A stretch of DNA of 51,492 bases from Bacteroidales bacterium (GTDB taxonomy: Bacteria; Bacteroidota; Bacteroidia; Bacteroidales; PUMT01), in assembly GCA_007133565.1 (NCBI GenBank), contig SLMM01000099.1, positions 1 through 51,492 of the forward strand, read 5' to 3'. The notes beneath the pieces were generated by a model, which was not told the DNA's origin, searched no databases, and saw only the letters and a list, made by a program, of their open reading frames with translations. The position numbers were made by a program, and so were the translations under genes. Below, piece after piece: positions 8,509 to 17,736 of this stretch. Numbering within the stretch: the first letter of the stretch is position 1; each line of letters begins with the position of its first letter.

Positions 8509-10146
8509 ATGAGGGGAGTTCGTGCTATTATTTTATGGTTAATTGCAGGTGTTATTCATGTTCCTGCCATGAGTATGACAGCAGTTGACGGAGTTGATTA
8601 CGGTGAAGGGATGCGGGCTGGCAGGCCGGATCTTGTCGTGGGACTGGTTATTGACAGGATGAGGTATGATTACGTTGAAAGGATGTGGGACAGGTTCGGC
8701 GAAGACGGGTTAAAAAGGCTTTTTTCGGGTGGCGCATCATTCAGTAATGCACGGTACTCCCACCTCGTCAACCAGTCCGCTTCAGGCTATGCAACAATAT
8801 CTACAGGCTCCGATCCGTCTGCGCACGGGATTATAGCCGATCACTGGTATGACCGCCTGAGAGATGGAATACAGAATTCGGTTTATGACGAGAAAAGGTC
8901 GGCGGTAGGTGGCACCTATGCTAAAGGGCAACGGTCGCCCCATATGCTGGTGTCGGCTACTATAGGCGATCAGCTTCGTATGTCGACCGACTTCAAATCG
9001 CGCGTGTTTACGGTATCAATGAATGATGCTGCTGCTGTATTGTCAGGCGGTTTTTCTGCAAACTCGGCATGGTGGTTCGATGACATAAGCGGATCATGGA
9101 TGACCAGCACCTTCTATATCGACTCACTTCCTTCATGGGTTCGTGATTTCAACAACGGAATGCTTCCTGAAACATATCTTGAACGGGTTTGGGAACCGGC
9201 CAGGGATTGGGCACTCTATACAGGAGCAGGGGAAGATGGCCGGAATGAACCATTCAGATATGACCTGAGGAGGATGCGAAGGAGGGGAGATGATTACCGC
9301 CTGCTCAGGTCAACACCATTCGGTAACACCTTCACACTCGATTTTGCCAGAAATCTTATGGTAAATGAGGGCCTGGGAAGGAGAGGCGGGACCGACATGC
9401 TGATAATAGGGTTCTCGTCCACCGGCGAGATTGACCGTTACTACGGGACATTCTCGAAGGAGTTGCAGGATGCGTATATCAGGCTGGACAGGGATATTGC
9501 ATATCTGCTCAAGTTTCTTGATGATTATTACGGCATGTCGAACGTGCTGGTATTCATGACATCGGACAGCGGTGCGGGCTATCCTGAAAACTACAACAGG
9601 AGGGCCAGGCTTCCCTCAGGCACCTTCAGCCCGGGAATGGCCATGGCCCTGCTCAGGAGCTACCTTAACGTCACCTACGGCACCGGAGAATGGGTGCAGG
9701 CATATAATGCAGGGATGGTTTATCTCAATCATGACCTGATATACAGAAATAATATTCCGATAGATGAGATACAGCATATGTCGGCCCGGTTCCTGGGCCA
9801 GATTAGTGGTGTGGCAGGCGCTGTAAGCGAGGGTGTGATCAGCCGCAATAATTTCACTTCAGGCATGAATTACGGCGTGCAGGCAGGTTTTTATCCTCCG
9901 CGGTCGGGTGATGTGATGATCTATTTTCAGCCGGGCTGGCATGAGCGTAATGTGGCGGGCGACAGGCTGGAGCTTGTGTATTATGACCGACACGTGCCGC
10001 TGGTATTTTTTGGATGGAATGTTCAACCTGTCGTAATAAACAGGCGTGTTTCCATAGCTGATATTGCTCCCACTATTTCACTGATGCTCAATATTCCAAA
10101 GGCAGCATCCGTTACCGGACAACCTGTTCTGGAGATTGTCCGCTGA
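8509..10146 (+). CDS. PafA-like alkaline phosphatase family protein with degenerate active site
   Basis: A 545-residue exported protein whose fold matches PafA-type alkaline phosphatases (type I phosphodiesterase/NPP superfamily): DLVVGLVIDRMRYDY at 41-55, ISTGSDPSAHGIIADHWYDR at 97-116, FSSTGEIDRYYG at 302-313, TSDSGAGYP at 351-359 and YYDRHVPLVFFG at 491-502. Compared from memory with active PafA, D49 and H495 are kept. The nucleophile Thr aligns with S90, the metal-ligand Asp and His of FSSTDxxxH are G306 and R310, the DH pair is D353-S354, and the Lys/Arg of KDR are N172 and A174. Most metal and phosphate contacts are thus lost, so phosphatase activity is doubtful. A signal peptide covers about residues 1-25. 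The gene follows the M14 peptidase by 20 bases. Confidence 0.82.
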   Translation: MRGVRAIILWLIAGVIHVPAMSMTAVDGVDYGEGMRAGRPDLVVGLVIDRMRYDYVERMWDRFGEDGLKRLFSGGASFSNARYSHLVNQSASGYATISTGSDPSAHGIIADHWYDRLRDGIQNSVYDEKRSAVGGTYAKGQRSPHMLVSATIGDQLRMSTDFKSRVFTVSMNDAAAVLSGGFSANSAWWFDDISGSWMTSTFYIDSLPSWVRDFNNGMLPETYLERVWEPARDWALYTGAGEDGRNEPFRYDLRRMRRRGDDYRLLRSTPFGNTFTLDFARNLMVNEGLGRRGGTDMLIIGFSSTGEIDRYYGTFSKELQDAYIRLDRDIAYLLKFLDDYYGMSNVLVFMTSDSGAGYPENYNRRARLPSGTFSPGMAMALLRSYLNVTYGTGEWVQAYNAGMVYLNHDLIYRNNIPIDEIQHMSARFLGQISGVAGAVSEGVISRNNFTSGMNYGVQAGFYPPRSGDVMIYFQPGWHERNVAGDRLELVYYDRHVPLVFFGWNVQPVVINRRVSIADIAPTISLMLNIPKAASVTGQPVLEIVR

Positions 10147-10165
10147 AACGCCCATGTGCGTTTCA
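10144..10165. terminator. Hairpin between convergent genes
   Basis: tgaaacgc (10144-10151) and gcgtttca (10158-10165) form an 8-bp perfect stem with a 6-base loop, starting on the stop codon of the PafA-like gene and lying before the end of the convergent gene. There is no strong U-tract on either strand, so an intrinsic terminator is only plausible. Confidence 0.45.
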
Positions 10166-10176
10166 TGCCTGTGTCT

Positions 10177-13100
10177 TTACCATCCCGGGAGGAAGTTCAG
10201 GCCGAATACCCCGGCAGTGATCCCGTCTCTCTGGAATGGCAGTGCATAGTATGGCTCGATTATAAGTGCTCCGAACAGGTTGACCCTGAGCGACAGCCCC
10301 GTGCTGAATATCGGGAACCTTCTGTCGTCAGAAAAATTGTTCGGATCAAGTGTCGGCCTTGTGGTTTCAGTCCACGCAACACCGGCATCAAGAAACAGCG
10401 CCAGCTCAGTAAAGAAAACGCCCGACCGTATTACTGCCAGCTGCTCCGGCCCGGTGAAAGGAAGCCTTACTTCAAAATTGGCAAGGGCCATTTTGCTTCC
10501 TATCAGATTGTTAATTGTAAAGTCAGTGCCGCCGAACACCTGCTGCAGGTTCTGTTGTGACCCGTATCCTCTGACATATCCGGGAAACCCAAGGTACATC
10601 GGGTAGAAAATATCATAGGTTTCGGCTGTCCTGCCGTATCTTCCGTTGTGAAGAACCCTGAATGCAAAGCTTAACGGGTTCTGGAATATATAGTGCCTGT
10701 AATCTGCCAGAACCTGGTAGAACTCAACCCTTCCGAAATATTTACTGCCCTGTAATCTGTACCTGTTGCCTCTCATAGGTGAGGCCATGCCGAAGTAGGA
10801 ATTGTCTCCCACATAGGCCAGGTTGCTCATAAAGAGGGTGAAACCATCCGGAGCATCTACCCGCCTGTCAATGTCCTGTCCCGCGTACCTGCCAAACTCA
10901 TCATACAGATTGTAAAACTTGTCTATCCTGTAATAGTAGCGTGCCAGTGATAATCCTCCTTCCAGTCGCCTGGACATGGAAAACGGGTAATATGCAAAGG
11001 ATGCCAGCCGGTCTTCAAATATCCTCTGGTTAACAAGGGTGTAACTCAAATACCTGGGGTCCCTGGGGTATGGCTCCAGTTGAAGGTAGGCAAACCTGTA
11101 AGGGATATGTGAGATCGACCCTCCCCAGTTGATTCTCCTTTTCTGGTTTATGTATTGTACCGCTCCCCCGAAATCATAAATTTCGCCGTTAACGGCAACT
11201 GCACCGTAAAGGGTGTTGTTGCCCAGAATGTCGCTGAACAGCATTTCTACGCCACCCGACATCCCTGTTCCGTAATAAGAGTTTACTGCAACACCCACAC
11301 CAGTATTTCCTATATAGTCGAGCTGGAACCTCGGTTCATATCTCTGTTCGGTGAACTCTTCCCTTGGAAATTGGGTAAATCTTTTGTTGTTGGCAATATT
11401 CCGGTCCACTATGTTTACTGCGACACGCTGGAAAGGCGGAAGTGTGGCGGCAAGCATATCTATAGTGCCGGGATCGGCGGGCTCCTCCCTGAAATCTTCG
11501 GGCATGGCTGCGTAGATGGTATGGTTCCCTTCAAAATAATATGAATATGTAATAAGGCCTGTTTCCCTCGCGATGCTTATCGCCGGAGAAAGCGCTGTTA
11601 TGCCGCTTATGCCGGTGGGAAAATTTGTTGATCTGAAAACCTCTTCCGTTTCCATGTCATACCTGTACATATTCCTGAAACCGTCGCTGTCTGAAAGGAA
11701 ATATATAGATTTGCCATCGGCCGCGAATACCGGGTTTACATTGTCGGCACCCCTGAAAATCGGGAGAACCCTGCGCCTGTTATTGTCATGCATATCGATC
11801 AGGCCCAGGTTCAGATTGTAGGTTACCATTTCAGTGGTATCTCCCGGCTGCTTCATGTCGGTTGCAAAGGCTATGTACCTGCCGTCGGGCGACCAGGAAG
11901 CGTGTACGTATGAGTACGGGTCGTTGGTCAGTTGTGTAACCTCACCGCTGTCAAGATCGTAAAGGTACAGGTTGTTGATTCCGCCAACCAGCCCGGTCAT
12001 GACCAGGTACCTGCCGTCGGGTGACCAGGCGGGATTGTTTACAAAAGGGACTCCCGGTATTCTTATCTCCCTTGTCCGGCGCGGCCGGTTAATATCGGCA
12101 ACCATTATATGGCTTCTCCCTCGTTTGACGGCAACGTAGGCAAAGTAACGGCTGTCGGGCGACCATGTACCCATTGATTCCAGGAAGTTGTATCCGTCAA
12201 TATCGGTATTGCGCGTTGAGCTTGTCAGTGTCCGTACAACCTCACCGTCTTCTGTCCGCGCTATAAACAGGTCAAGGGTGAAAACATTCATCTCGGAATA
12301 AAATGCAACATACTGTCCGTCGGGGCTTACCGACGGCGACACATTCATACTTCCTCCAGTCTCTTCAAATATCAGTTTTGTACCGGTCATTTCACTGTCG
12401 GTATTCCTGATAAGTTCATCGTAATGCATCCTGAAGGAGGACTGCCATACATCTGAAAATGTGTTGGCAGTCATTCCCAGCAAATTCTCAATAGCCCTCT
12501 CATATCCCAGCCTGGCTGTTTCGGTAAACAGGGGGGTTATTATCGAGTCGCCCCATGTACGCGCTACAAATGCCCAGAAGGCATGACCGAACCGGTAGGG
12601 AAAATATTTGTAGCTGGTGGTCATATCCCTCAGGGTAGGGAAATCGTCATTAATGATCGCATCACGCATCCACATGGCTGTGTTTGGGTCAACGCTCCCA
12701 ATGGACATGTATTCGGCCATTCCCTCGATGAACCATAGCGGAAGATTCCTTATTGAGTAGACATTCATTGTATCGTTTCGCAACAGTTCATTGAAATGGA
12801 AGGCATGAACCAATTCGTGACCCAGCACATGGTCGGTCTGCCCCCTGGTTTCCAGTATGGGCATTACCACCCTGTTCTTAAGTGATTCAGTAACACCGCC
12901 CGTCCCTATGCCTATCATGCTGCCTACCGCCGTGGTCTGCTGGAAGTCGGGATGGTTCTCATAAATAATGAGCGGGTTCCTTTGCTTGATTGTATCGCCG
13001 AGGGCCCTTGCATGGCGGTAGTACCATTTTTCGCTCATCTGTGCTATCTCGTGCACAATCGAATCATTATCAAAATAGTGATATATTTCGAAGTTCGGTG

Positions 13101-13260
13101 TTTGGTATACCCTGAAATCGAATGTCCTGTACCCGGGCTTTGTCCGCCCGAAACCCTGCGCATTCAAGTTATATCCTGTAAATAAAATTAGAGCGGCCAG
13201 CAATACCGAACTGCACATTATTTTTCCCGCTCCGGTATTTATATTTTTTAGATTCACCAT
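10177..13260 (-). CDS. Secreted HExxH peptidase-like / TolB propeller / outer-membrane barrel protein
   Basis: A 1027-residue exported protein of three modules. A signal peptide ends at NAQ (about 35). Residues about 45-270 are a gluzincin-like peptidase (peptidase MA type) with HELVH at 148-152 and WFIEGMAEY at 176-184 giving the likely third zinc ligand. Residues about 300-620 carry TolB/WD40-like propeller repeats with recurring WSPDGRY and SPDGQY. The C-terminal roughly 380 residues, ending FGLNFLPGW, look like a BamA/surface-antigen beta-barrel. It is probably anchored in the outer membrane with the propeller and peptidase outside the barrel. It is convergent with the PafA-like gene. The 215 bases between it and the PrcB-like gene are AT-rich with no gene seen. 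The substrate is unknown. Confidence 0.78.
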   Translation of the reverse strand: MVNLKNINTGAGKIMCSSVLLAALILFTGYNLNAQGFGRTKPGYRTFDFRVYQTPNFEIYHYFDNDSIVHEIAQMSEKWYYRHARALGDTIKQRNPLIIYENHPDFQQTTAVGSMIGIGTGGVTESLKNRVVMPILETRGQTDHVLGHELVHAFHFNELLRNDTMNVYSIRNLPLWFIEGMAEYMSIGSVDPNTAMWMRDAIINDDFPTLRDMTTSYKYFPYRFGHAFWAFVARTWGDSIITPLFTETARLGYERAIENLLGMTANTFSDVWQSSFRMHYDELIRNTDSEMTGTKLIFEETGGSMNVSPSVSPDGQYVAFYSEMNVFTLDLFIARTEDGEVVRTLTSSTRNTDIDGYNFLESMGTWSPDSRYFAYVAVKRGRSHIMVADINRPRRTREIRIPGVPFVNNPAWSPDGRYLVMTGLVGGINNLYLYDLDSGEVTQLTNDPYSYVHASWSPDGRYIAFATDMKQPGDTTEMVTYNLNLGLIDMHDNNRRRVLPIFRGADNVNPVFAADGKSIYFLSDSDGFRNMYRYDMETEEVFRSTNFPTGISGITALSPAISIARETGLITYSYYFEGNHTIYAAMPEDFREEPADPGTIDMLAATLPPFQRVAVNIVDRNIANNKRFTQFPREEFTEQRYEPRFQLDYIGNTGVGVAVNSYYGTGMSGGVEMLFSDILGNNTLYGAVAVNGEIYDFGGAVQYINQKRRINWGGSISHIPYRFAYLQLEPYPRDPRYLSYTLVNQRIFEDRLASFAYYPFSMSRRLEGGLSLARYYYRIDKFYNLYDEFGRYAGQDIDRRVDAPDGFTLFMSNLAYVGDNSYFGMASPMRGNRYRLQGSKYFGRVEFYQVLADYRHYIFQNPLSFAFRVLHNGRYGRTAETYDIFYPMYLGFPGYVRGYGSQQNLQQVFGGTDFTINNLIGSKMALANFEVRLPFTGPEQLAVIRSGVFFTELALFLDAGVAWTETTRPTLDPNNFSDDRRFPIFSTGLSLRVNLFGALIIEPYYALPFQRDGITAGVFGLNFLPGW

Positions 13261-13475
13261 GACCTTAAATATTTTGGGTTACCCTATTATCCGGGAACAT
13301 AATTAATACTTCAATATATTATAATAACTTAAATTTTCACCAAATTGTATGCCATAAACAATTAATATAAATGCATTGTTTAGACTAAAACACTATACGG
13401 CTTCAAAATGTTTAATAAAATAAGTTAAAAAATAAACAAAAAAGATGAGGTGTCTGGTGGTTAACGGTTAACTGC

Positions 13476-13973
13476 TTATGGCTCATGCCTTATAAATTCA
13501 ATTTCCGCGCCGGTTACGTTAAAACTGACAACATGAAACGGCTGGGTAAGCGCCATGGAAACCATATCACCGGGGGCGGGGGATTTTGTTTTATAAATTA
13601 CTTTCAGGGTTCCGTTATGTTTAACGGCATCAATGATCTCTACACTGTATCCTCCGGTGGACCTGGTGCCAAGAAAAACTCCTGCAACCGTTTCGCGGCT
13701 GAAGTCTATTTCAGGGGCCTCCCTTACCGGGCGGGTGCCACGGTGAATTTCCGCCCACATCTCCTCCCAGGCGTCAGCCGATGTAACAATTCTGTTATCA
13801 GGCTCTTCAATGCCGCAGTAACTGCCCCCTGCGATGTGGGTTATCACGATATCGGTGGTGTCGTTTTCGTTCATATCTGCCGTACGTGCTGTTCTTCTGT
13901 GGCAGGAGAGGTGCAGCAATGCAACACAGAAAAAAACCGTCAGAAACAGGCTGGCTGTATTGTATTTAATCAA
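13476..13973 (-). CDS. PrcB-like C-terminal domain lipoprotein
   Basis: A small exported protein. The C-terminal half (FSRETVAGVFLGTRSTGGYSV, then alternating beta strands) matches the PrcB C-terminal domain family, named after a partner of the dentilisin protease of Treponema. The N-terminus is a hydrophobic segment ending LLHLSC, a possible but imperfect lipobox. The frame is open up to a GTG at 14012, which would overlap korB by 47 bases. A TTG at 13973 overlaps it by only 8 bases and gives a compact signal sequence beginning with Ile-Lys-Tyr, so I prefer it. Its function is unknown; co-transcription with korAB may be incidental. Confidence 0.62.
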   Translation of the reverse strand: MIKYNTASLFLTVFFCVALLHLSCHRRTARTADMNENDTTDIVITHIAGGSYCGIEEPDNRIVTSADAWEEMWAEIHRGTRPVREAPEIDFSRETVAGVFLGTRSTGGYSVEIIDAVKHNGTLKVIYKTKSPAPGDMVSMALTQPFHVVSFNVTGAEIEFIRHEP

Positions 13974-15000
13974 CTTCAAATGTTTCACCGCTTTTAAGAA
14001 GATCGTCAACACATTTGATATCAGATTGTTCTCTGGCTGATTCGATCTGAACCTCTATCATATCATCATATGTTTCAAATTCGGCCGACCTGATAACGCC
14101 CATTGCAACAGGCAGGTCGGGAGGCTCCATTTTCCCGAGCATCCGGTGGATGCCGGGGTTTTTCTCATACCGGTCGTGAATAAGAATATCTTCCATCTCC
14201 ACCCCGTTCAGTCCAACTATGACTCCCTGAAGCTTTTGTCCTTTCAACTGTATGCCCTTCTCCTTATTCTTGCCGTAAAGCATTGGCTCCCCATGTTTAA
14301 GGTGCAACTGAAAGTCATCCCGCAGATCCTTGTCGGTAATCTGAGAATGGGTACCGTCTGCAAAAATTATGCAGTTTTGCAGTATTTCGATAACAGCAGT
14401 CCCGTCATGCCTTGCTGCTTCAAACATCACTTCAGTCATCAGTTTTATGTTGTTGTCGGGCACACGGGCGAAAAATGTTCCCTGGGCACCCATTACAAGG
14501 CCTGCTGTAACAAAGGGGTGCTCTATTGTTCCGTGCGGTGAGGTCCGCGTCACACTTCCTATCGGGGTGGTTGGGGAGTACTGTCCCTTGGTAAGCCCGT
14601 AGATCTGGTTATTGAAAAGCAGTATGTTTACATCCAGGTTCCTCCTGATGATGTGGATAAAGTGGTTTCCGCCAATGGCCATAGAGTCGCCATCGCCTGT
14701 TGCTATCCATACACTCAGTCCCGGATTGGCCAGCTTAACCCCGGTAGCAATGGCTGCAGCTCTTCCGTGAATACCGTGAACACCGTAGGTATTTACATAA
14801 TATGGGAATCGGGAAGAACATCCTATGCCGGATACGAACATGAAGTTCTCTTTTTTGTATCCGATCTCGGGAAAAACATTTTCAATGGCTTTGAGAATGG
14901 CATGTGCCCCGCATCCGGGACACCATTTTACCATCTGATCGCTCACAAAGTCTTCCTTTGTCAGCTTCTCTTCCGATTGCATTATGCGGTTGCTTATCAT
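13966..15000 (-). CDS. korB: 2-oxoacid:ferredoxin oxidoreductase, beta subunit
   Basis: The TPP- and [4Fe-4S]-binding subunit (344 residues) of a two-subunit 2-oxoacid:ferredoxin oxidoreductase, which oxidatively decarboxylates a 2-oxoacid to acyl-CoA and reduces ferredoxin. Cluster cysteines are visible at C27 and C30 (WCPGCGAH), C61 (GIGCSS) and C210 (LQNCII). The TPP motif runs from GDGD (102-105) to NNQ (130-132). It starts 2 bases after the korA stop, so the two are translationally coupled. 2-Oxoglutarate is the favoured substrate by similarity to KorAB; pyruvate cannot be excluded. Confidence 0.93.
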   Translation of the reverse strand: MISNRIMQSEEKLTKEDFVSDQMVKWCPGCGAHAILKAIENVFPEIGYKKENFMFVSGIGCSSRFPYYVNTYGVHGIHGRAAAIATGVKLANPGLSVWIATGDGDSMAIGGNHFIHIIRRNLDVNILLFNNQIYGLTKGQYSPTTPIGSVTRTSPHGTIEHPFVTAGLVMGAQGTFFARVPDNNIKLMTEVMFEAARHDGTAVIEILQNCIIFADGTHSQITDKDLRDDFQLHLKHGEPMLYGKNKEKGIQLKGQKLQGVIVGLNGVEMEDILIHDRYEKNPGIHRMLGKMEPPDLPVAMGVIRSAEFETYDDMIEVQIESAREQSDIKCVDDLLKSGETFEVD

Positions 15001-15002
15001 AA

Positions 15003-16850
15003 CTATTTTGTTTCAAGCAGTTTATTAAACAATTCTGTAAGCTCGCCGGTAAAGAAGGGCAGCCCCTGTATCTTATTGTATTGCATATAGCTGATATCAG
15101 GAAACTCAGAACGAAGGTATTTGACGAACTGTCCGTTATTCAATTCACAGACAATCACTTTCTTGTAGCTTTCCAGCACTTTTTTCGTGTTTCCCGGCAG
15201 TGGCATTATGTGGTTAAAATGTGCGTGTCCTATCTTTTTGCCTTCCTTCTGCAATGCTTTCACAGGGGTGCGGATTGAGCCCTCCGTACCTCCCCAGCTG
15301 ACAACAAGCAAATCGCCGCTTTGATCTCCCATTATTTTTTGCGGCGGCAGTTTTTCGGCAATCTTTTTGACCTTGTTTTCCCTTATCTGAACCATCATCT
15401 GATGATTTTGCGGATCGGTCGACACCGCACCGTAAATATCAGTTTTCTCGAGCCCCCCGATCCGGTGCCTAAGCCCCTCGGTGCCAGGTACTGCCCATTG
15501 CCTGACCAAAGTTTCGGGATCACGTTTGTAGGGCTTGTATGTTTCGTCATTAGGTCTGGCGAGCGGCGGGGTTATTTCGGGCAGCTCTGATACCTTAGGT
15601 ATTCTGAAGAGCTCCGAACCGTTGCCAAGGTATCCGTCAGTCAGCAATATTACCGGCGTCATGTGCTCCATGCTGATCTTGGCTGCTTCATAAGCATAAT
15701 AGAAGCAATTTGCCGGTGTCGAGGCCGCCATTACAACAGCGGGACATTCACCATTACGGCCGTACAGGGCCTGAAGGAGGTCAGACTGCTCCGATTTTGT
15801 GGGCATGCCGGTGGAAGGTCCGGCCCTTTGCACATTTACGATAACAAGGGGCAGCTCGGTCATCACGGCAAGGCCTATCGCCTCCGACTTGAGTGAAAGT
15901 CCCGGCCCTGATGTGGTGGTAATCGCCAGGGAGCCGGTAAAACTGGCACCTATGGCTGAACAGATACCTGCAATCTCATCTTCAGCCTGGAATACTTTTA
16001 CTCCGAGGCATTTTTGCTGAGCCAGCTCAATCAGTATTTCAGTTGCCGGAGTTATTGGATAGGAACCAAGAAAGAGCGGCCTGCCCGAACGTTCGGAAGC
16101 CGCAAGAAAACCCCATGCCGTGGCAACGTTTCCTGAAATACTGCGGTAGGTTCCCTTTTTAAGGGATGCCTTGGGCACTTTATAAGTGCTGCCGATGGCC
16201 TCTATGGTCTCCGCGAAGTTATAGCCTGTGGTTAACGCGGTTTTGTTTATCTCCAGTACCTGGGGTTTAGATCCGAACTTGTCGGCAAGGAACTTGAAAG
16301 TGGTATCCAGGTTCTGGTTCAAAAGGAATGAAACAATTCCCAGTGCCATCATGTTCCTGCTCCGTTCAGCCAGCCTGGCGCTTACCTGAAGGTGCGACAG
16401 GCTGTTTCGCGTCATGGTTGCTACCGGGGCCTTGATAAGCCTGTAGACATCCAGGCTTCCGTCCTCAAGTGGATCAGAGGTGTATCCCGACTTTTCCAGC
16501 GCCTTTTTGTTGAATGCATCTGCATCGACAATTATTATTCCACCCGGCCTGACCCATTTCAGGTTGGTCTTGAGTGATGCCGGGTTCATTGCAACCAGTA
16601 TGTCACACATATCGCCGGGTGAAAAGATCTTATCGCTTCCAATCTGAACCTGAAAACCTGATACCCCGGCAAGTGTGTTATGCGGGGCCCTGATCTCTGC
16701 CGGGTAATCGGGGAAGGTGAAAAGGTCGTTCCCGAAGACTGCAGCCGTGTCAGAAAAGAGGGTTCCTGCAAGCTGCATGCCGTCGCCCGAATCACCCACG
16801 AATTTTATGACGACCGATTCCTTTTCTTTGTAGGTAGCCTGGTTGTTCAT
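15003..16850 (-). CDS. korA: 2-oxoacid:ferredoxin oxidoreductase, fused gamma-alpha subunit
   Basis: A 615-residue subunit in which the gamma domain (about 1-200, with GDSGDGMQLAGTLFSD at 19-34) is fused to the alpha domain (about 215-615, with GSYPITPATEI and TTSGPGLSLKSEAIGLA). With KorB it makes an anaerobic-type, CoA-dependent 2-oxoacid oxidoreductase feeding reduced ferredoxin to the cell and running the 2-oxoglutarate step of the TCA cycle in either direction. It leads the operon korA-korB. The upstream region (16851-17177) holds a probable -7 element at 16972-16979. Confidence 0.93.
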   Translation of the reverse strand: MNNQATYKEKESVVIKFVGDSGDGMQLAGTLFSDTAAVFGNDLFTFPDYPAEIRAPHNTLAGVSGFQVQIGSDKIFSPGDMCDILVAMNPASLKTNLKWVRPGGIIIVDADAFNKKALEKSGYTSDPLEDGSLDVYRLIKAPVATMTRNSLSHLQVSARLAERSRNMMALGIVSFLLNQNLDTTFKFLADKFGSKPQVLEINKTALTTGYNFAETIEAIGSTYKVPKASLKKGTYRSISGNVATAWGFLAASERSGRPLFLGSYPITPATEILIELAQQKCLGVKVFQAEDEIAGICSAIGASFTGSLAITTTSGPGLSLKSEAIGLAVMTELPLVIVNVQRAGPSTGMPTKSEQSDLLQALYGRNGECPAVVMAASTPANCFYYAYEAAKISMEHMTPVILLTDGYLGNGSELFRIPKVSELPEITPPLARPNDETYKPYKRDPETLVRQWAVPGTEGLRHRIGGLEKTDIYGAVSTDPQNHQMMVQIRENKVKKIAEKLPPQKIMGDQSGDLLVVSWGGTEGSIRTPVKALQKEGKKIGHAHFNHIMPLPGNTKKVLESYKKVIVCELNNGQFVKYLRSEFPDISYMQYNKIQGLPFFTGELTELFNKLLETK

Positions 16851-17177
16851 TTGTGGTGTTGTAATTTGTGTGGTGGTAGTATTATGAGCTGTCGAATTAT
16901 CTTCAAAGCTTTAACCTGATTATTAATAAAGGGTTATAAATGTTTGGTTATAAACAGGTAATTATATACTGCAAAAATACTATTTTAAATATTATAAGAT
17001 TATGATATTTGTTTTTTTTTAACCCTGGAGGAAGAGGAGCTGTATTTGTAATACTCATATTAACAGCTGCTTGAGTCCAACATGATTTAAATCATTATTA
17101 TTCAGCACCGGTTTGGTTTCCAAACAGAGGTGTGAATCCAAATAAAAGGATGAAATTTGCCTTTAAAATATCATGAT
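16851..17177. other. AT-rich divergent intergenic region
   Basis: A 327-base region between korA (minus) and the gamma-carbonic-anhydrase-like gene (plus). It is AT-rich with runs of A and T and a minus-strand TAnnTTTG element. I see no ORF, tRNA or clear terminator. It most likely holds the promoters of both neighbours. Confidence 0.6.
16972..16979 (-). promoter_or_regulatory. Probable -7 element of the korAB promoter
   Basis: On the minus strand the bases read TATTTTTG, matching TAnnTTTG. It is 122 bases before the korA ATG. No clear -33 element is seen, so support is moderate. Confidence 0.35.
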
Positions 17178-17699
17178 ATGGCTCTTGTAAAAGCGGTAAG
17201 GGGATTTAGCCCCAGGTTTGGAAAAAATTGCTACCTGGCTGATAATTGCACCATTATCGGAGATGTAGAAACAGGTGATGACTGCAGTATATGGTTCAAT
17301 GTGGTGTTGAGGGGTGATGTTAACTCCATAAGAATAGGAAACAGGGTGAATGTACAGGATAATTCTGTGATGCATTGCACCTTTGAAAAGACAACCATAG
17401 AAATAGGCAGTAATGTCTCAATTGGACATAACGTGATTGTACACGGCGCTCATATTGGTGATAATGTGCTTGTTGGGATGGGTGCCATCCTTATGGATGA
17501 CGTTGTTGTTGGGTCAAACTCCATCATTGCAGCCGGTGCAGTGCTTCTTGAAAAGACCAGGGTGGAGCCGGGAACCATTTATGCAGGGGTCCCGGCCCGT
17601 CGAATCAAGGATATTGACTCTCAGCAATTTGGCGAAATGATGGCCAGGCATGCAGGTAATTACGTACGTTACGCCGGCTGGTACAGGGAGCAGCCATAA
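17178..17699 (+). CDS. Gamma-carbonic-anhydrase-like hexapeptide-repeat protein
   Basis: A 173-residue left-handed beta-helix protein of the gamma-carbonic anhydrase / PaaY / YrdA family. The repeats run through GDDCSIWFNVVLRGDV, IRIGNRVNVQDNSVMHC, IGHNVIVHGAHIGDN and AGVPARRI. Three histidines in VMHC, GHN and VHGA match the zinc-binding set. It may be a carbonic anhydrase, but many family members have no shown activity. The frame is open to a TTG at 17157; the ATG at 17178 gives the usual MALVKAVRG start and family length. It converges on murI with 37 bases between stops. Confidence 0.85.
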   Translation: MALVKAVRGFSPRFGKNCYLADNCTIIGDVETGDDCSIWFNVVLRGDVNSIRIGNRVNVQDNSVMHCTFEKTTIEIGSNVSIGHNVIVHGAHIGDNVLVGMGAILMDDVVVGSNSIIAAGAVLLEKTRVEPGTIYAGVPARRIKDIDSQQFGEMMARHAGNYVRYAGWYREQP

Positions 17700-17736
17700 C
17701 CTGCATGATATATGGTCGTTTAAGGTTGCTGGCGGA

